A stretch of 37,292 nt of DNA from JAVBJN01 sp031546985 (GTDB lineage: Bacteria; Bacteroidota; Bacteroidia; Chitinophagales; Chitinophagaceae). The stretch covers positions 1 through 37,292 of the forward strand of contig JAVBJN010000113.1 in assembly GCA_031546985.1 (NCBI GenBank), given 5' to 3'. Positions within the stretch are counted from its first letter, which is position 1. Each line of letters opens with the position of its first letter. The notes under the pieces were generated by a model. It did no database searches. It saw only the letters and a program-made list of their open reading frames with translations, and was not told the origin of the DNA. Of this stretch, positions 1 through 9,168 are shown in pieces. A program made the position numbers and the translations under genes.

Positions 1-111
1 CCCTCACAATCAGGGCATTACTATCGCTAATTGCTACTTACAGAAATACTTCAAACTGCCAAAAGACTGCTCCTATCAGACATTTTTTTACTCAAATAGA
101 TCAGAAACAAA

Positions 112-131
112 AGCAGCCCCGAAGGGCTGCT
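112..131 (-). terminator. Rho-independent terminator with UUCG loop
   Basis: On the minus strand an 8-bp stem AGCAGCCC/GGGCTGCT closes a TTCG loop through a C-G pair, the very stable C(UUCG)G tetraloop. TTTTG follows directly. It lies 46 bp after the stop of the 177-2033 gene and probably ends that transcript. Confidence 0.85.
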
Positions 132-176
132 GTATTATTACTTATCACGTAACGCAATCGTTACAAAACGATCTGG

Positions 177-2033
177 TTATTTTTTAACAAACGGTTTGGT
201 CTCCAATAAACCATTGCTGCCCGATACCTGGATGTAATAAAGCCCGTGGCTTAAACCACTGCAATCGATGCTGTAAAAACGGGTGGCAGGTATGTCTAAC
301 GAGCGAATTACCTGGCCAGCTTCGTTGTAGATCACCGCCTGTAATGGCATAGCGGCAGCAATGTTAAGGGCCAGCTTATCGGTTACAGGATTGGGCATGA
401 TAGATATAACAGACAGATCGGCTTTAGCAGCAACCAGCTTTACCACATTGCTGTAAGCCACCGACCCATCCGTATCTGTCATTTTAAGCCGGTAATAGTT
501 TAGTTCGCTTACAAAACGAGTGTCGGTATAGCTATACCTGTGGTTTCCGCTCCCTGCGGCTTTTACCATGCCCACTTTCTTAAAATTCATGCCATTGGTG
601 CTAAACTCCACATCGAAGTGATCGGTATGCAACTCATCGGCGGTATTCCAGGTCAATGACGCATGGTGATCGTTAACCTCACCGGTAAATGAAACCAGTT
701 TAAGCGGTAATGCAACCGGCACCAGAAAAGGTACAAGATAATCCTCTATTTCACCATCCTTAAAAGCCCCTCCGGGCGCACTGGAGGGAATCACCTCTGT
801 AGATTGCCTTACCCTTGCATAAGTATGGTTTAAGCCTCCTGCACCGCTCAAAGTAACATTGGTCCAGGTAAAAGTTACCGAGCCGCTCGTACTACCTGCA
901 GGGCTGGTTGTGGTTAACCCTTCAGCGGCATCCATCACCCCATTATTATTCCAGTCTATCCAGGCCGCATAATTGGCCTGCAGACCAGAATTATTAGTGT
1001 AGGTAGAGGTCAGCGAATAACTGGCTATCACCTGCGATGCGCTAGATACGTTGGCAATAACAGGTACCGTTAATATACCATCATCATCCGGGTCGGTATT
1101 GGCCAGCACCGAAGGTGTGCCATCTGGTTTGGTATTGTTAAGTACCCCCAATGCCAACGTGCCCACTACACCATGCGAAGGGCCGGCAGAAGCCAGCAAA
1201 GTAGTATAGGTATCGGGCAAATCGCCAAAATCGGGACTCACCCTAACTACAATCGGACTCAGGCCCGATGTCTGGTTGGTGGGCGACAGCGGCGATTGCC
1301 ACAAACCCCAGAGCACAAAAAAATCGGTAATGGCTGCCGTAGGCACAGCAGGATCAAACAGCACCTGGTTGGTTACATCGTTAGGGAGTGCGCCGCCATT
1401 TAGCGATCTCTTAACATTTAAAGGACTACTGAGGTTGGTACCCGCTGTAGCGCTGATGCTGTTCGTCACCAAAGTACGCCAGGTGGTATTGGTGGTAATG
1501 GCGCTATTGCCCAGGTTGGTACCTGCCGAGAGGGTTTGGGTATAAGGTACCACCGTATTGCCATTGAAAGCAAATGCCGATACCCACTCGGCATTGCCCG
1601 GATTGGTATTATTGCCATCTATATCAATAGCCAGGAAACTGATCTTTACCGTGGGCCGGTCAAAATAGATCCTGAAACCGATACTACGCTGGCAGTTATT
1701 TCCATTGCCCCCATCCAGTGTAGAGGAATTGGCCGTTTCAATCACTGTAAATTTGGAGGGATCTGTATTGCCTACATACCCCGACATAGCCGTTCCGGTA
1801 AAAGCACCTCCCATATTGGAGATAGAGCCTGCCGAACCCGAATTGACAGAATGTGAACCAATACCGGTAGCTACTTTCTCGGCCCTTACAATAGTACCAT
1901 CGGGCAGTCTGACCCCGGCAGGCATCGCATTTAAGATGGTACTGATAGGAAAACTATAATTCGTTTGCCCTTGCGCGGAAATAGCCAGCAAAGAGGCACA
2001 TCCTGCCCATAACAGATAAACATGTCTTCTCAT
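177..2033 (-). CDS. GEVED-domain T9SS cargo protein (paralog A)
   Basis: Secreted surface protein of 618 aa. It has a signal peptide ending near AQGQ, then an N-terminal region of about 240 residues shared with the genes at 2375-4231 and 5643-6992 (conserved WGLWQ motif). A GEVED domain lies at roughly residues 265-440, with the hallmark WIDWNNNGVMDAAEG and the closing GEIEDY. A module beginning LPLKLVSF follows, then a type A T9SS sorting domain over about the last 75 residues (MPNPVTDKL ... PFVKK). Export through the Sec and type IX systems is expected from family knowledge; the ligand or role is unknown, adhesion or matrix being guesses. It appears monocistronic with a strong terminator. 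The C-terminal DNA is nearly identical to that of the next gene, suggesting recent duplication or gene conversion. Confidence 0.93.
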   Translation of the reverse strand: MRRHVYLLWAGCASLLAISAQGQTNYSFPISTILNAMPAGVRLPDGTIVRAEKVATGIGSHSVNSGSAGSISNMGGAFTGTAMSGYVGNTDPSKFTVIETANSSTLDGGNGNNCQRSIGFRIYFDRPTVKISFLAIDIDGNNTNPGNAEWVSAFAFNGNTVVPYTQTLSAGTNLGNSAITTNTTWRTLVTNSISATAGTNLSSPLNVKRSLNGGALPNDVTNQVLFDPAVPTAAITDFFVLWGLWQSPLSPTNQTSGLSPIVVRVSPDFGDLPDTYTTLLASAGPSHGVVGTLALGVLNNTKPDGTPSVLANTDPDDDGILTVPVIANVSSASQVIASYSLTSTYTNNSGLQANYAAWIDWNNNGVMDAAEGLTTTSPAGSTSGSVTFTWTNVTLSGAGGLNHTYARVRQSTEVIPSSAPGGAFKDGEIEDYLVPFLVPVALPLKLVSFTGEVNDHHASLTWNTADELHTDHFDVEFSTNGMNFKKVGMVKAAGSGNHRYSYTDTRFVSELNYYRLKMTDTDGSVAYSNVVKLVAAKADLSVISIMPNPVTDKLALNIAAAMPLQAVIYNEAGQVIRSLDIPATRFYSIDCSGLSHGLYYIQVSGSNGLLETKPFVKK

Positions 2034-2374
2034 AAAATCTTGTTTATTTGAGTAATCGCTAGAACGATGCTATGGAATGCTGCTGCATTCTCCTCCATCG
2101 TTTATTTCATCTATTTTATATTATTCCAAATGATCTGTACATCCACAACCCGCTACTGTTCCTCCAATCCATTACTGTTAACTAATATCCACAGATCATA
2201 TTTCAGGTTAAAATGCTTCGGGTAAGCCCGTACCAAACAGGTCTGAACACAAGCAATTCTTACATTCTTTACTCAAATAAAGCACCGGCAGCTTCCAGGA
2301 ACTGCCACTTTCAAATCAGTTATAAAACGTTGTTTTCATGAACATGATCGCTGTTTCCGCAACGCTTGCTCCGG
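2034..2374. other. Spacer between paralogs with 13-bp inverted repeats
   Basis: Non-coding spacer holding the leader of the 177-2033 gene and the trailer of the 2375-4231 gene. TTTATTTGAGTAA (2043-2055) and its perfect reverse complement (2269-2281) lie 213 bp apart. An 11-bp match to the second copy occurs at 88-98, and a one-mismatch copy of the first at 4241-4253. Each paralog is therefore bracketed by the same inverted motif: about 10 bp before its start and 80-95 bp after its stop. No convincing promoter box was seen. Confidence 0.6.
2287..2306 (-). terminator. Weak candidate terminator hairpin
   Basis: GGCAG/CTGCC stem with a loop rich in TTCC/GGAA, followed on the minus strand by GGTGCTTTATTTG. 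It sits where the paralogous gene at 177-2033 carries its UUCG terminator, just before the same TTTGAGTAA motif. Position supports it more than the stem does. Confidence 0.4.
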
Positions 2375-4231
2375 TTATTTTTTAACAAATGGTTTGGTGT
2401 CTGACAAACCATTGCTGCCCGATACCTGTATGTAATAAAGTCCGCTGCTTAAACCACTGCAATCGATGCTGTAAAAACGGGTGGCAGGTATGTCCAATGA
2501 ACGGATTACCTGGCCAGCTTCATTGTAGATCACTGCCTGTAATGGTGTAGCGGTAGAAATGTTGAGCGCCAGTTTATCAGATACGGGATTGGGCATGATC
2601 GAAATAACAGACATATCAGATTTGCCAGCTACGAGTTTTGTAACATGGCTGTAAGACAGGGTACCGTCTTTATCTATCATTTTAAGCCTGTAATAGTTTA
2701 CCTCATGCACAAAACGATCGTCGGTAAATGAATAGCTATGGTCGCCTTTACCGGCTGCCTGCAATGTGCCAATACCAGAGAAATTCATACCATCGCTGCT
2801 GAACTGTACTTCAAAACGGTCGGTATTAACCTCATCGGCAGTTTTCCAATGCAATACGGCATGGTGGTCGCTTATAGCACCATTAAAAGAAACAAGGCGC
2901 AGAGGCAATGGCAATGGCACCAAGAATGGCACCAGGTAATCTTCAATCTCACCATCTCTGTAAGCGCCACCGGGCGCACTGGTAGGAATGGCTTCTGTTG
3001 AAACCCTGATACGGGCATAAGTATTGTTTAAACCTCCGGCTCCGCTAAGGGTTACATTGGTCCAGGTAAAGGTTACCGAGCCGCTGGTGCTGCCCGCTAC
3101 GGTCGATGCAGTTTGTCCTTCGGCCGCATCCATAACGCCATTATTGTTCCAGTCTACCCACGCCACATAATTGGCTGCCAGGCCGGTAGTATTGTTATAA
3201 GTAGTGGTAAGTGCGTAAGTAGATATGATCTGCGATGTGGCCGCTACATTGGCAATAACAGGTACCGTTACGATACCATCATCATCGGGATCGGTGTTGG
3301 CAAGTGCCGAAGGCGTACCATCTGCTTTCGTATTATTAAGCGTACCCAACGCCAGCGTACCAACTACACCATGCGAAGGGCCGGCAGAAGCCAGCAATGT
3401 AGTGTAGGTATCGGGCAAATCGCCAAAATCAGGACTTACCCTTACTACAATAGGACTAAGGCCAGAAGTCTGGTTGGTAGCCGCAGGGGGTGTTTGCCAC
3501 AGGCCCCAGAGTATGTAAAAATCGGTAATGGCATCTGCAGGGTTCGTTGGATTGTAAAGTACCTGGTTATTAATATCATTGGGTTGTGCACTACCATTAA
3601 GTGATCGCTTCACATCCAGGTTTGTACTCAGATTGGTACCTGCGGTAGCACTAATGGTATTGGTAACCAGGGTACGCCAGCTGGTATTGGTGGTGATATT
3701 GGAATTGCCCAGATTGGTTGCGGCAGAAACGGTTTGGGTATAGGGCACTACCGTGTTTCCATTATAGGCAAAAGCAGAAACCCACTCCGCATTACCGGGA
3801 TTGGTATTGTTGCCATCAATATCAAGGGCCAGGAAACTGATCTTAACCGTAGGCCGGTCAAAATATATTCTGAATCCAATGCTTCCCTGGCAGTTATTAG
3901 CGTTACCGCCATCCAGGGTAGAAGAGTTGGCTGTTTCAATAACCGTAAAAGAAGCCGGGGCGGTATTGCCCACGTAGGTAGCAATGGTGGTTCCCGAAAA
4001 AACGCCGCCCATATTGGCAACTGTGCCTGCAGTACCTGAATTGACAGAGTGTGAACCCGTTGCGGTTACTACCCTCTCGGCTTTTACAATTGTACCATTA
4101 GGTAGCCGCACGCCGGTAGGCATAGAGTTTAAAACGGTGCTGATAGGAAAACTGTAATTGGTTTGCCCCTGCGCCGTAGTACCAGCGATAGAAGCGCACC
4201 CAACCAAAAACAGATAAATGTACTTTTTCAT
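2375..4231 (-). CDS. GEVED-domain T9SS cargo protein (paralog B)
   Basis: Close paralog of the 177-2033 gene, 618 aa from the chosen start. I start at the internal ATG (MKKYIYLFL) because it opens a normal signal peptide (ending TTAQGQ) and aligns with paralog A. The upstream in-frame ATG would add 17 non-signal residues. Order: signal peptide, N-terminal region with WGLWQTPP, GEVED domain (WVDWNNNGVMDAAEG ... GEIEDY), LPLRLVSF module, type A T9SS sorting domain ending PFVKK. The motif TCAAATAAAC just before the start is shared with paralog A. Predicted to be exported and attached to the cell surface; function unknown. Long exact DNA matches in the C-terminal coding part contrast with lower identity elsewhere. 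Confidence 0.93.
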   Translation of the reverse strand: MKKYIYLFLVGCASIAGTTAQGQTNYSFPISTVLNSMPTGVRLPNGTIVKAERVVTATGSHSVNSGTAGTVANMGGVFSGTTIATYVGNTAPASFTVIETANSSTLDGGNANNCQGSIGFRIYFDRPTVKISFLALDIDGNNTNPGNAEWVSAFAYNGNTVVPYTQTVSAATNLGNSNITTNTSWRTLVTNTISATAGTNLSTNLDVKRSLNGSAQPNDINNQVLYNPTNPADAITDFYILWGLWQTPPAATNQTSGLSPIVVRVSPDFGDLPDTYTTLLASAGPSHGVVGTLALGTLNNTKADGTPSALANTDPDDDGIVTVPVIANVAATSQIISTYALTTTYNNTTGLAANYVAWVDWNNNGVMDAAEGQTASTVAGSTSGSVTFTWTNVTLSGAGGLNNTYARIRVSTEAIPTSAPGGAYRDGEIEDYLVPFLVPLPLPLRLVSFNGAISDHHAVLHWKTADEVNTDRFEVQFSSDGMNFSGIGTLQAAGKGDHSYSFTDDRFVHEVNYYRLKMIDKDGTLSYSHVTKLVAGKSDMSVISIMPNPVSDKLALNISTATPLQAVIYNEAGQVIRSLDIPATRFYSIDCSGLSSGLYYIQVSGSNGLSDTKPFVKK

Positions 4232-4419
4232 ATAAACAGGTTTATTTGAATAATAATTAAACGCAAGCCAAAGCCTTCGCAAATTCTAGTACGCTGTCGG
4301 GGAGGATACCTGGGGACATCTGAAACAAAATCAGGTTTCAGCCAATCAAGGAATCAAAAGATCATTACAAATATAAAAATATATAATCAGAAAACGCTAA
4401 ATGATATTATATATCTAAA

Positions 4420-4451
4420 GGGCGTACCCTGTTTCACAAAAGGGTACGCCC
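4420..4451 (-). terminator. Terminator of the two-gene lipoprotein operon
   Basis: Perfect 11-bp stem GGGCGTACCCT/AGGGTACGCCC with a 10-nt loop, 31 bp beyond the stop of the 4483-5613 gene. On the minus strand the downstream run is short (CTTTAGATAT), so efficiency is uncertain. Confidence 0.7.
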
Positions 4452-4482
4452 CAGAGTCAGTTCTTAGCAGTTGTTAACCAGA

Positions 4483-5613
4483 TTAGTTGGCGTAAGAAAA
4501 CACGTTGGATTTAACCACTGTGCCATCAGCCATTGTATTTTCTACCTGGAAAGTAATTTCCATACCTGCAGGAAGGTTTTCTTTGAATCCTACCTGTAAT
4601 GGCTCGTGGTACATGTACATCGATCCGGTATAAGGCAATGCCTGCATGGTTGCAACCCCGCATGTGGGGTTACCATTTTGTAAATCATAGTAATTATAAA
4701 GACTACCCCCTGCTTTTACCGTCAACCTACGGCTTACCGGTATGGCCTGCACGCCCAATAGCGCAACCGGATGGTGCTGGTTGGTGCCGCTACCCGATGC
4801 AAAAGAACCGGAGAGTATATAACGGTTGCAACCGGCTTCTACCATTTTCGTTACCCCGCTGATATTGATGTCTTTATTGGCCACTTTCAGGTAAGCGGTA
4901 TCATTATAATTGCCATTGTTATAAAAACTGTAGTACGACTGAAACACCATATCGTTAACGGTAAAGAAGTATTCTTTTGCTTCTGCATATGGTTGCTGCC
5001 CTACTAATTCGGCTGGCACTTTAAAGCTCAGGGTGCTGTCGTTCACCACGGTTACAACCGGGGTTACTGTATTGGCAGGATTCCCTTTCTCCATCATTTT
5101 AACCACTACAGGAGCAAGTGTAAACCCATGTCCGTAGATTGTATGACGGGCACCTTCTACAGAAAAAAGCTGCTTGTCGTTGTAATAATGGTTGTTTACA
5201 GCTAAATCATAAAAAGCCTTGTAATTGAGGCTGATAAAACTGGTAGTAAAACTAACCTGCTCGCCATAAGTGGTGGTACCTGCTACAGTAGCATATGCCT
5301 TTGCATAATAAGTAGTACCAGGCGTTAACGCAGAGAGTGTAACACTAAATGATCCGCTCTGTGTATTGGCTTTAACCACACTGCCTGCAATGGTAGGGTT
5401 AGGTGTGGTACCGTAGCATACACCCGCCTCCGCCACATTTCCCGAAGCTGTAATTGAGCCTTTAACCACCGCACTGGTATTGGTTACCAACGACACCTGC
5501 GTTGTATTTACCGTAGTGGCAATTTTATTATCATTACTGTCTTTTTTACACGAGGTAAACACAGACATAACACATGACAGTACAATAACGCAATACGCGA
5601 TTTTTGTTTTCAT
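4483..5613 (-). CDS. Surface lipoprotein with FnIII-like and IPT/TIG-like regions
   Basis: 376-aa predicted lipoprotein. The signal peptide ends in a lipobox VFTSC (Cys22) followed by KKDSND. Residues about 35-127 read as a fibronectin-type-III-like module (GVCYGTTPNP, LTPGTTYYAKAYA, GEQVSFTT), common in Bacteroidota surface proteins. The next stretch (GARHTIYGHGF ... LSFKVPAELVG) resembles an IPT/TIG fold. The C-terminal part is unrecognised and carries no T9SS sorting domain. It lies 29 bp downstream of the 5643-6992 gene, so the two are probably one operon ending at the hairpin at 4420-4451. The promoter would be the one at 7071-7116. Role inferred: envelope-anchored binding protein; substrate unknown. 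Confidence 0.88.
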   Translation of the reverse strand: MKTKIAYCVIVLSCVMSVFTSCKKDSNDNKIATTVNTTQVSLVTNTSAVVKGSITASGNVAEAGVCYGTTPNPTIAGSVVKANTQSGSFSVTLSALTPGTTYYAKAYATVAGTTTYGEQVSFTTSFISLNYKAFYDLAVNNHYYNDKQLFSVEGARHTIYGHGFTLAPVVVKMMEKGNPANTVTPVVTVVNDSTLSFKVPAELVGQQPYAEAKEYFFTVNDMVFQSYYSFYNNGNYNDTAYLKVANKDINISGVTKMVEAGCNRYILSGSFASGSGTNQHHPVALLGVQAIPVSRRLTVKAGGSLYNYYDLQNGNPTCGVATMQALPYTGSMYMYHEPLQVGFKENLPAGMEITFQVENTMADGTVVKSNVFSYAN

Positions 5614-5642
5614 AGTATTAATTGGAGTTAAAAAATCTGATC

Positions 5643-6992
5643 TTACTTTTTCACAAAAGGAATAGTGGTTACGTTGCCCTCTTTGTCAGATGCATTGAGG
5701 AAATAAACGCCTGCTGCCAGCATAGAACAGTCGATACTGCCCGCCTCTCCGACCTGCACACGGCTTACCACTTTACCTTGTATATCATAAATAGTAATGC
5801 TCTGAAGAGTGGCACCATCTGTACCAATATTAAGCTGGCTGTTAACCGGATTGGGCCATATGCGTACTGCTGCAGCAGCATTGCTTCCCTGCGCGTTCAG
5901 TACAATGGTGCGGCTATAGGTATACGTACCATTGTTGTCTATCATCTTAAGACGGTAGTAAGCATTTCTATCGGCATGTTTCGAATCCTCGAAATAATAG
6001 CTGTGGTTACCTGTGCCATATGCGGCTACGGTACCTGCCACTTCAAAATTCTTACCATTGCTGCTGTACTCAATATCAAAAGCACGGGTATTTACCTCAT
6101 CACCGGTTTTCCATTGCAAGCTGTTTAAGCCCGCTTCATGCACACCGGTAAAACTGAGGAGGTTTAACGGAAGTGATGCGGTGGGCGCTTTAACCACAAT
6201 AGGACCCAATGCCGAAGCCTGGGTGGTAGGGCTGCCAGGCTGCTGCCAAAGCCCCCACAGCACAAACAGATCGGTTACCTTAGCGCCATTAGTCGGATTA
6301 AAAAGCACCTGGTTGCTTACATCATCTGGCTGGGAAGTGCCACCATTGGCAGTTGTACAACGCCAGATCTCTGGCGACTGTACTGCTTGCGCGCCAGGTA
6401 TCTTACCCGCAATCATCGTGTTCCATGATGCGTTAGGATTGGTAAAGGCCGTAACCTTGCCCAACTCACTGCCGGCACCCGATGTAGTGGCAGTATAGGG
6501 AACAAAAGTGGTATTGTTGTAACCGAATACCGATGTCCATTCCGAGTTGGTTGGGCTGGTATTGGCACCATCAATATCCAGCATCAGCATATCTGCAATG
6601 AGCATCGGTTTGCTGAAATGAATCCAGAAGCCGATACTGCCTTTGCAATTATCCGCTCTGCCCCCTTCTATAGTAGCATCGGGTTTCTTCTGAATAGCAG
6701 TAAGCATGTTTATACTATTATCTCCGGTGTAGGCAGGCAAGGTATTACCTGTGTACGTACCACCAATGCTTGATCCTACAGCCGAAGCATTTTGCCCGGT
6801 AATAGTACCAAAAGTACCACTGCCAGTAGCTACAATCTGCGCAGTTGCGGTTGTACCATCTGGTAGTATATACCCTCCGGCACCAGCGCTAAGAATAGTA
6901 CTGATGGCGGTACTGGAATAGGTTTGTGCCTTGATTGCCGAATGCCCTGCAAGCAGAAATACACCAGCCAAAAATACGGTTGCCGTTCTCAT
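5643..6992 (-). CDS. T9SS cargo protein, GEVED-less relative of paralogs A and B
   Basis: 449-aa secreted protein with a signal peptide ending SAIKAQ. The N-terminal region parallels the two GEVED proteins (STILSAGAGGYILPDGTT, GSIGFWIHFSKP, DIDGANTSPTNSEW, LFVLWGLWQQP). It then runs straight from PIVVKAP into LPLNLLSF, where the paralogs carry a whole GEVED domain. The C-terminus is a type A T9SS sorting domain (WPNPVNSQL ... GVYFLNA ... PFVKK). It is the first gene of a two-gene operon with the lipoprotein at 4483-5613. Its upstream region contains the ATGTCTC-N3-GGGG box exactly 23 bp from a -7-like element. Function unknown; cell-surface location inferred from the sorting domain. Confidence 0.92.
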   Translation of the reverse strand: MRTATVFLAGVFLLAGHSAIKAQTYSSTAISTILSAGAGGYILPDGTTATAQIVATGSGTFGTITGQNASAVGSSIGGTYTGNTLPAYTGDNSINMLTAIQKKPDATIEGGRADNCKGSIGFWIHFSKPMLIADMLMLDIDGANTSPTNSEWTSVFGYNNTTFVPYTATTSGAGSELGKVTAFTNPNASWNTMIAGKIPGAQAVQSPEIWRCTTANGGTSQPDDVSNQVLFNPTNGAKVTDLFVLWGLWQQPGSPTTQASALGPIVVKAPTASLPLNLLSFTGVHEAGLNSLQWKTGDEVNTRAFDIEYSSNGKNFEVAGTVAAYGTGNHSYYFEDSKHADRNAYYRLKMIDNNGTYTYSRTIVLNAQGSNAAAAVRIWPNPVNSQLNIGTDGATLQSITIYDIQGKVVSRVQVGEAGSIDCSMLAAGVYFLNASDKEGNVTTIPFVKK

Positions 6993-7070
6993 CTTTTCCT
7001 CCTTTGTTTTTCTTTGTAGTGTTTAAATACAGCGTGGTTGCAATAATTAATTAAGCATTACACTGTATTA

Positions 7071-7116
7071 CAAATTTCAGCTTGTTCAATGAGGCGGTTC
7101 ACCCCGCCGAGACATA
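7071..7116 (-). promoter_or_regulatory. GGGG-N23 promoter of the T9SS/lipoprotein operon
   Basis: Minus strand: ATGTCTC-GGC-GGGG (7102-7115), a 23-bp spacer, then GAAATTTG (7071-7078), one base off the Bacteroidota -7 consensus TAnnTTTG. Box and spacing recur at 9169-9213 and 10514-10558. The predicted transcript start near 7064 gives a leader of about 70 nt before the gene at 5643-6992. Confidence 0.65.
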
Positions 7117-7289
7117 TTTTAACCATTATCAACCATTCCATACACACCGCACTATCAGCGTGTTTTACGCATCATGCAGGTATAAATCACGCGTATACAA
7201 CCGATTTATGCCCTATCCAGACATTTTTTAGGCCCAATCGTACATATTATGACCTCCCGGCATTTACCGTTTTCAAACAACGAATACAG

Positions 7290-8945
7290 TTACTGGATTA
7301 CAACCATTGTTGCTGCAACTGATTCCTGCATATCATTTACCAGCCGGATGCTGTAAAAACCGGGCAACCAATTGTGTGTGTGCACAACCTGCAATCCTGA
7401 TTGGTGCCCCTGCCAGGGCAGTTGCGCCATCATCGTTCCTGCCATATTGTATATGCAGATGGCGCTTACAGCCTGCACCGCACACCGGATGGTAAAAGAG
7501 GCACCTGCCGGGTTGGGATATACCAGCATGGCAGTTTTTTCCTTTGCTGTTACCGTAGTAGCGCCAAGACTGGGAGTATTCGTAAGATTGAGCCCCATTG
7601 CATAAGCTTTATACGAAGGGTAACCAGAGGAGATAACGGTATCGGCATATGCGCCCTGCCCGTTCAGCAATACCCTTACAGGTTCAGAACGTTTTTGCGT
7701 AGTACCATCGCCTACCTCGCCACCAGAGTTCCAGCCCCAGGCATACAAAGCCTTATTCATTTTGCCAGCCACCGTTAAACCGGCATCGCCACCCGAAACC
7801 CAGGCCCAATCTGTATCTGTGCCAATCTGCGTAGGTTGGTATACATCCATATTTCCTCCTGCTGCGCCTATGCCCAAGTCTGCATTAACATTAGACCCCC
7901 AGCCCCACAGCTCACCTTTATCGTTAATGGCATATGCCACACCTTTGCGGCCCGTTACAAACATCTTGCGCCAGTTATTTGCGGTACCGATCCTGGTAGG
8001 CACCAGTGCTTTGTACAATGTATTGCTGGTACCTTGCCCCAGGGCGCCGCGCGCATTGCTGCCCCAGGAGTAGAGCTCTCCATTCGCGTTCATAGCATAA
8101 GTGGTTTCGAGGTTGGTGGCTACATCAGTCCAGTTGGCAGCCGTGCCAATTCTAACCGGAGTTCTGTACGATCCGTTGCTGGTGCCGGTACCTGTAGTGC
8201 TGTAGGTATCGGAACCCCAAACCCAAAGTTCATTACCGGTGGTAATGGCATAGGTACAATGCTGCCCAATAACCACTTTCAGCCATTGGCGTGCAGAGTC
8301 TACCAGCGCAGGTTCTGTAATCTCATTGGGTGTACCGCCTATGCCCAGGTAATTGGTTTGATTATCGCCCCAGCCCCAGAGATGCCCATGCACATCAATA
8401 GCATAAGCCAACCCTTCTATGGAGGATACCATATTTTTTGCACCGTGTGGTAACAGTACCATGGTAGGTGTATCTACCAGGTAGGCTTGCCAGCCAGCCT
8501 GACCTATACCCAGCTTGCCTGAGCCATTGTAGCCCCAGGCCCAGAGCTGCCCCTGCAGGTCTACCGCATAAGTGCTGGACCAGTCGCCGAATACATTGGT
8601 CCAGTACCTGCCTTGCCCTATCTGTTGTGGAGTTGTGCTGCGCAGGGTGTGCACCGTGCCATTACCATGACTGCCTATACCCAGGTTGCCATTTTCATCA
8701 TACCCCCAGGTCCAGAGCCCTCCGGCCTGGTTAATGGCAAAAACGCCGGCACCATGCGCTACTATTTTTTTCCAGTCGGTACTGGTTCCTATGCGGTTAG
8801 GCGTTGTAAACATTCGGGTAGCCGAATCGCCTGCGCCGGGCAATCCATTTACATTATCGCCCCAGCCCCAGAGCGTTTGCGCATGTACGGGCAATGCCCA
8901 GCATGATGAGAGCAACAACAGTTGCAACGTAAACTTTTTAATCAT
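7290..8945 (-). CDS. Exported RCC1-repeat protein with T9SS sorting domain
   Basis: 551 aa from ATG 8945 (MIKKFTLQLLLLSS). The longer reading adds ten non-signal residues, so the internal start is preferred. After the signal peptide (ending VHAQ) come about eight RCC1-type blades, each with the pattern LWxWGxNxxGxLGxG (LWGWGDNVNG, LWTWGYDENG, LWAWGYNGSG, LYSWGSNARG, LYAWGWNSGG). This is enough for a beta-propeller covering about residues 24-440. The C-terminus is a T9SS type A sorting domain (VYPNPAGASF ... GFYSIRLVN). RCC1 repeats usually mediate binding; here a surface-exposed propeller is inferred, ligand unknown. Its nearest recognisable promoter, at 9169-9213, is separated from the gene by a strong terminator, so it may be attenuated or have another promoter. 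Confidence 0.92.
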   Translation of the reverse strand: MIKKFTLQLLLLSSCWALPVHAQTLWGWGDNVNGLPGAGDSATRMFTTPNRIGTSTDWKKIVAHGAGVFAINQAGGLWTWGYDENGNLGIGSHGNGTVHTLRSTTPQQIGQGRYWTNVFGDWSSTYAVDLQGQLWAWGYNGSGKLGIGQAGWQAYLVDTPTMVLLPHGAKNMVSSIEGLAYAIDVHGHLWGWGDNQTNYLGIGGTPNEITEPALVDSARQWLKVVIGQHCTYAITTGNELWVWGSDTYSTTGTGTSNGSYRTPVRIGTAANWTDVATNLETTYAMNANGELYSWGSNARGALGQGTSNTLYKALVPTRIGTANNWRKMFVTGRKGVAYAINDKGELWGWGSNVNADLGIGAAGGNMDVYQPTQIGTDTDWAWVSGGDAGLTVAGKMNKALYAWGWNSGGEVGDGTTQKRSEPVRVLLNGQGAYADTVISSGYPSYKAYAMGLNLTNTPSLGATTVTAKEKTAMLVYPNPAGASFTIRCAVQAVSAICIYNMAGTMMAQLPWQGHQSGLQVVHTHNWLPGFYSIRLVNDMQESVAATMVVIQ

Positions 8946-9024
8946 ATATACATTATTATTAGATGAACTACACATTACAAAACCATTCCGTTTGGGAACG
9001 CTTACCCGGGCGTTATGGCTGTTA

Positions 9025-9162
9025 TAAAAAACAGCCCTCCTTGAGGGAGGGCTGTTGAACCATTCTTCACCTTAGACAAGGCGAAAACCACAATAGAAAA
9101 TATTAGTCTGAGACTATCTTACACCAACTGCTTCCTTTTCAGCAGCAGCATGAATGTTGTTT
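9025..9162 (-). ncRNA. Candidate small RNA or attenuated leader
   Basis: A perfect -7 box (TAATTTTG) places a minus-strand start near 9162. The transcript would carry a 10-codon ORF (ATG at 9151; MLLLKRKQLV), a hairpin TAGTC/GACTA, an 8-bp hairpin TTCGCCTT/AAGGTGAA, and a strong terminator at 9030-9056. That is about 135 nt in all. It could be a free small RNA or the attenuated leader of the RCC1 gene, which starts 85 bp further on. It matches no RNA family I recognise. Confidence 0.45.
9030..9056 (-). terminator. Strong Rho-independent terminator or attenuator
   Basis: Perfect 11-bp stem AACAGCCCTCC/GGAGGGCTGTT with a 5-nt loop, followed on the minus strand by TTTTATAA. It lies upstream of the RCC1 gene but downstream of the predicted promoter at 9169-9213. 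It may end transcripts of the 9224-10483 gene, a small RNA, or regulate RCC1 read-through. Confidence 0.85.
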
Positions 9163-9168
9163 CGTTGG

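Noticed and set aside
2..184. Frame open from the window edge across the first terminator on the plus strand
   Set aside because: No recognisable protein, it runs through a strong terminator hairpin, and there is no start in the window.
4280..4325. Possible further copy of the ATGTCTC-GGGG promoter before paralog B
   Set aside because: ATGTC and a TTTG are present, but GGGG is missing and the spacing from ATGTC is 27 bp rather than 32.
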